Assembly: GCA_028023455.1 (NCBI GenBank)
Contig: JAQFVV010006199.1
Coordinates: 5,160,972-5,224,971, forward strand
Length of the DNA stretch: 64,000 nucleotides
Direction of reading: 5' to 3'
DNA from: Epiperipatus broadwayi
Taxonomy: Eukaryota > Onychophora > Udeonychophora > Euonychophora > Peripatidae
The position numbers and the translations under genes are program-made. This document shows, piece after piece, positions 60,711 to 64,000 of the stretch (its first letter is position 1; every line of letters starts with the position of its first letter). The notes below the pieces were generated by a model. It ran no database searches. It was not told where the DNA came from and was given only the letters and a program-made list of their open reading frames with translations.

Positions 60711-60930
60711 CTAACCCGTAGGAAAGTATTTTATGAACAGCCGAAACTTAGCGAATGGGTGATGATTGCATTTAATTCCCAGGTGTGTCATTTGGGGACA
60801 CACTCTGCCTGGAAACTGCAAAAAGGCAAAGAGAACGGCCTTAGCCGTGTAAAGAATCCTTGGAAAAATAAAACAATGCGGTTTCAACAACCAATTCATT
60901 TACCAGCAATATGAGATGAGTGTATATAAA
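60711..60930 (-). CDS. Weak exon candidate in GC-richer patch
   Basis: On the minus strand a good acceptor-like string (TTCTCTTTGCCTTTTTGCAG) is followed by FPGRVCPQMTHLGIKCNHHP, then FAKFRLFIKYFPTG and a stop. The plus strand is also open (60687-60914, 75 codons, including SEWVMIAFNSQVCHLGTHS), so the coding strand cannot be decided and both may be chance. The Cys-x9-Cys spacing is noted without assigning a family. Confidence 0.15.
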
Positions 60931-61591
60931 ACATGCTGAATGGGTTTTACTTGGATTAAGATAAATGCCCAATCAAATTCACTGAAATTCATTTAAAAGG
61001 GTCCGCACATTCTCAATGTCAATGATGAACTTTGTAATTAAAGTTGAACATGGTAATTAAAATAGGAAAATGCATGCTTGTGGGTTTGAAAAGTAAGTAT
61101 AGATTTATATACGCAATCATGCATTAGGGGACACATTTAATCATTGACCTCGCACTTACTCTGATATTAGATTAAAATCAATAACATGTAGATTTTAAAC
61201 TATGTGATTATATGATATATTATAGAAAAGAATCACCCTCGAACGAGTGATTTGCAAGATAATAAAATTGGAAAATTATAAATTTAAAATATGCCTTAAT
61301 AGCGGCATCTTATTTTCAATAAAGGGAATAGTTCACTCGGTCAAAGATGATTCTGACACATTATCATAATAAAATAAAAGAAAGCTTTATAAATAGAAAA
61401 TATTAACCCAAGGATAGAGCAAAACTGTTGATTATATTTGAACACTTTAAAGAAGTACATAATAAAGTTATGTGAAATAAAAGAAAAACAATTTAGAATA
61501 GCTATAGCATGTTAGTTAGGAATCACAAGAGCTCTTGGGTTAATTTAAGTTATCTCTGGAGACGCATTTGCAGGTAGATGTTCGGCAGGTT
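60931..61591. other. AT-rich sequence, nothing recognised
   Basis: No frame or repeat recognised. Confidence 0.45.
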
Positions 61592-61726
61592 TTATAATTC
61601 AGCAGCAAAATCTGGAATGTTCATATTTTTGCAGCAGCAGCAGTCCTGGGGTTCCTTATACGATAGCTTCCGATGGTCTGGAGCAATGGCCAGATATTCC
61701 AAGGGGACATAGCCATATTGACACCT
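61592..61726 (-). CDS. Weak terminal-exon candidate, 44 codons
   Basis: After a possible acceptor (GACAGAGTAG) the minus strand reads RCQYGYVPLEYLAIAPDHRK, LSYKEPQDCCCCKNMNIP, DFAAEL and TAA. Four consecutive Cys come from a (TGC)4 run (plus-strand CAGCAGCAGCAG). The patch is less AT-rich than its flanks. The opposite strand is also open for about 62 codons, which weakens the case. The segment GYVPLEYLAIAPDH shows a loose resemblance to GRVCPQMTHLGIKCNHH in the candidate at 60711-60930 (shared G, V, P, L, I, H in order), hinting at duplicated sequence. No family recognised. Confidence 0.2.
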   Translation of the reverse strand, partial: RCQYGYVPLEYLAIAPDHRKLSYKEPQDCCCCKNMNIPDFAAEL

Positions 61727-64000
61727 CTACTCTGTCATGTCAAGGTTAGCAAATTATTAGAATAGAACTCAGAATGATTTCTCTTTGAAACATTAGAAGA
61801 AAACTGGAGAACAAAAGAAAACCCTTCTTTTTATAGTAGACTTTAACAATAGAACTGCCCTGGAGCATTACAAAAATATATTGGACTTATCAGCTGTAAT
61901 TAAATCATCTGAATGTCTAAAGGAATTCAATATTAATTAATTTCTTTTGTTAATTTCCCTGTTGACATTCGAATTACAAACTAGATTTAATTAAAAATTA
62001 CTTTTATTAATTAAAGAAAACCTTAAGTGGACATCTGCTGTTTTTAGATAAAACTTATATAATATTAACTAATTAAACTATTGTCCTTCATTTATTTTAA
62101 TATAAATATTTGGAATGACTTTTATTAAATTAAATGAAAATTATTTTACTTTTAAATTGCAATATTTGAATCTATTTACTAAACGAATATTTACTAAATG
62201 AATGTTATTTTAAATCAAAATATATTACGACGGTAATATATTTGTAAATAGATTCAAACAAAATAACTTTAACAATTTATAATTTTGATATGTTTTAAAA
62301 TGCATATCATAGTGTGTGCGCAATTACAACTTATATAACCTACTTTTTTAATAAATCAAAATTATGCGAACATATACATAATCCATAATATTTTATTTTA
62401 TTTGGGAATGAGTTATATATATAATATGAGAATTGTGCTCATGGTTTAAAATTAGGCAGGATTTTTGGTATATAAGCATATTGCAGACACACTACGATAG
62501 ATTGGGGTTCAAAATAAGGTATGAGGGTAGAAAATAGGTGAGAAAAGGTGAAACGAAGATCTGCAAAGCAGACCTTACTGTTTCAATATATTATGATAAA
62601 TATAGTGCTGCATAAAAATAAAAATGTTTATTAACAAAGGTTGTACTAAAAAAAAGTATTAATAATTAAAAAAAATAGAAATAAAAACAATTTTTACTTT
62701 CAATTGATTGTAAAAGTTGTTTCTTTAAAATGGATCAAATTTCATTTTCTCTTGATATGATTAAATTTCTATTTTTAAAATTGTTTATTTCATAAGCAAA
62801 ATAATATTAGAATCAATTATTAATGTGCCTAGAAAATGTTATATAGAATATGACATAGTTTTAGTTCTATTTAATAATATCAATACTTTATTACTCATTC
62901 TATTATTAATAAATATTTTACAATTTCCTTTTCAATTATGGCCCATTAATTTCAATATATATAAAACAAATTAATTTTACATATTTTTTTTTCAAATATT
63001 GATTTATTTTATTAACCATTTCCATTTTAATTTTTATTCTAGGATATTCTCCATCTTAAATAGGAATAATTAAAAAAAAAAGTAAATATTAAAAAAATAA
63101 AAATAATATATAGAAAAAAAAAAGTATTAAATGCTCTTATTTATTGTGCAATAAAATGGCAAAAATTGTTTTCTTCAATTACAATTGGGAGTTTTATTTT
63201 TAACTTGAAATAAGAGTATAGTGTTTTCAGAAATTAATTAACTCAATTAGTTATTGCATAAAGTAGTGATTAAATTATTTAATTTATGGATTCCTCAAGC
63301 TTTTGTTTTAAATTAAATATAAAAACTCCAATTGTAAAAGAAAAAAAAATTTTTTTTGGGTATTTAGTATAAGTAAATAAAAGCATTATAGTGCCTTTAA
63401 TATTATAAAAGATCTGATTTATTTTGAATTTTTTTAAACATAATCTTATAAATGTTGATTTAAATGAAGCCTAAAAGAGTTTTTGCATTTAAAATTTTTT
63501 ATATTTATTTAATGAATTGAAAACAAAAACTGGTGCAATTTATTTAATATATTTTTAATAGAAAAAAGCAATTATAATAGGGGTAAAAAAGTCATTTTCA
63601 ATTGAAAGCCATAACTTTTTCTTTTCCTAAATTGATGTGATAATTTACAATAAACTATATATACAAAACTAACTCAATTTAAATCCTAATTGGAAACATT
63701 GAATTATCTGGACAATAAAATGTTTACAATTCTTTAAGAAGCTACAAAAAATAAAAATAAAATATAGAAATTATTAACAGCAAAGTTATCAACAACAACC
63801 TTTCTCTATTCAATCTCATTATCTTTTTTAAACATTACTTTACTTAAAATAACATCTCAAGCAGAGACATTGTTAAGTCATTAAATCATAATTAAAATCT
63901 TTGTCAATAATCTTTTTTCAATAAAGCTTATATAAAATGTAAATGATTAGTTTTTCTCTCTCTCTTTATTCGTTTTCTTTTTCCTATATCTAGTCTGTTT
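61727..64000. other. AT-rich sequence, nothing recognised
   Basis: Strongly AT-rich to the window end, with short A/T homopolymers and a (CT)n tract at about 63955-63967. No frame, repeat family or RNA gene recognised. Confidence 0.5.

Overview
The window looks like repeat-dominated intergenic or intronic DNA from a large, AT-rich animal genome, roughly three quarters A+T. The evidence is the mix of mobile elements: decayed APE-type non-LTR retrotransposons, Tx1/L1-like and RTE-like LINE 3' ends, a Penelope-like element, a tRNA-derived SINE, a hAT MITE and several foldback families, plus long (ATT)n and (TA)n tracts. This suits an invertebrate metazoan. A mollusc is my guess, not something the sequence proves. 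I recognise no intact host gene, rRNA or true tRNA gene.

Layout. 0-6 kb: one old non-LTR retrotransposon on the minus strand (endonuclease 5.95-5.45 and 3.85-3.43 kb, reverse transcriptase 2.56-1.96 kb), split by a foldback element, a tandem duplication and a G-rich minisatellite. 7.5-13.4 kb: foldback elements and an RTE-like LINE 3' end. 14.57-17.48 kb: a nested cluster in which two minus-strand Tx1-like LINE 3' fragments and one hairpin element each lie between (ATT)n-type tracts. 18.2-19.6 kb: a composite foldback and a Penelope-type hairpin. 20.3-21.05 kb: an unidentified, frameshifted gene remnant. 27.64-30.73 kb: a 3-kb array of about 420-bp units in direct and then inverted order. 34.9-36.5 kb: Penelope-like fragments in opposite orientations beside a (TA)29 tract. 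39.67-40.47 kb: a hAT MITE with a perfect 8-bp target duplication, a 91-bp hairpin retroposon inside it, and a tRNA-SINE 14 bp beyond it. 42.9 kb and 59.7 kb: two more SINE copies. 47.2 kb: a complete foldback MITE. 50.8-51.1 kb and 60.7-61.7 kb: less AT-rich patches with weak candidate exons. 58.7-59.2 kb: a third Tx1-like LINE fragment.

No genes here work together as a pathway. The logic is historical: layered insertions whose order can be read from target duplications and interruptions. The most interesting signal is the repeated association of (ATT)n-tailed retroelements with (ATT)n tracts at both ends, together with a minimal hairpin-plus-tail retroposon. All readings were made by eye. 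Family names rest on protein motifs and end structure, not on database searches.
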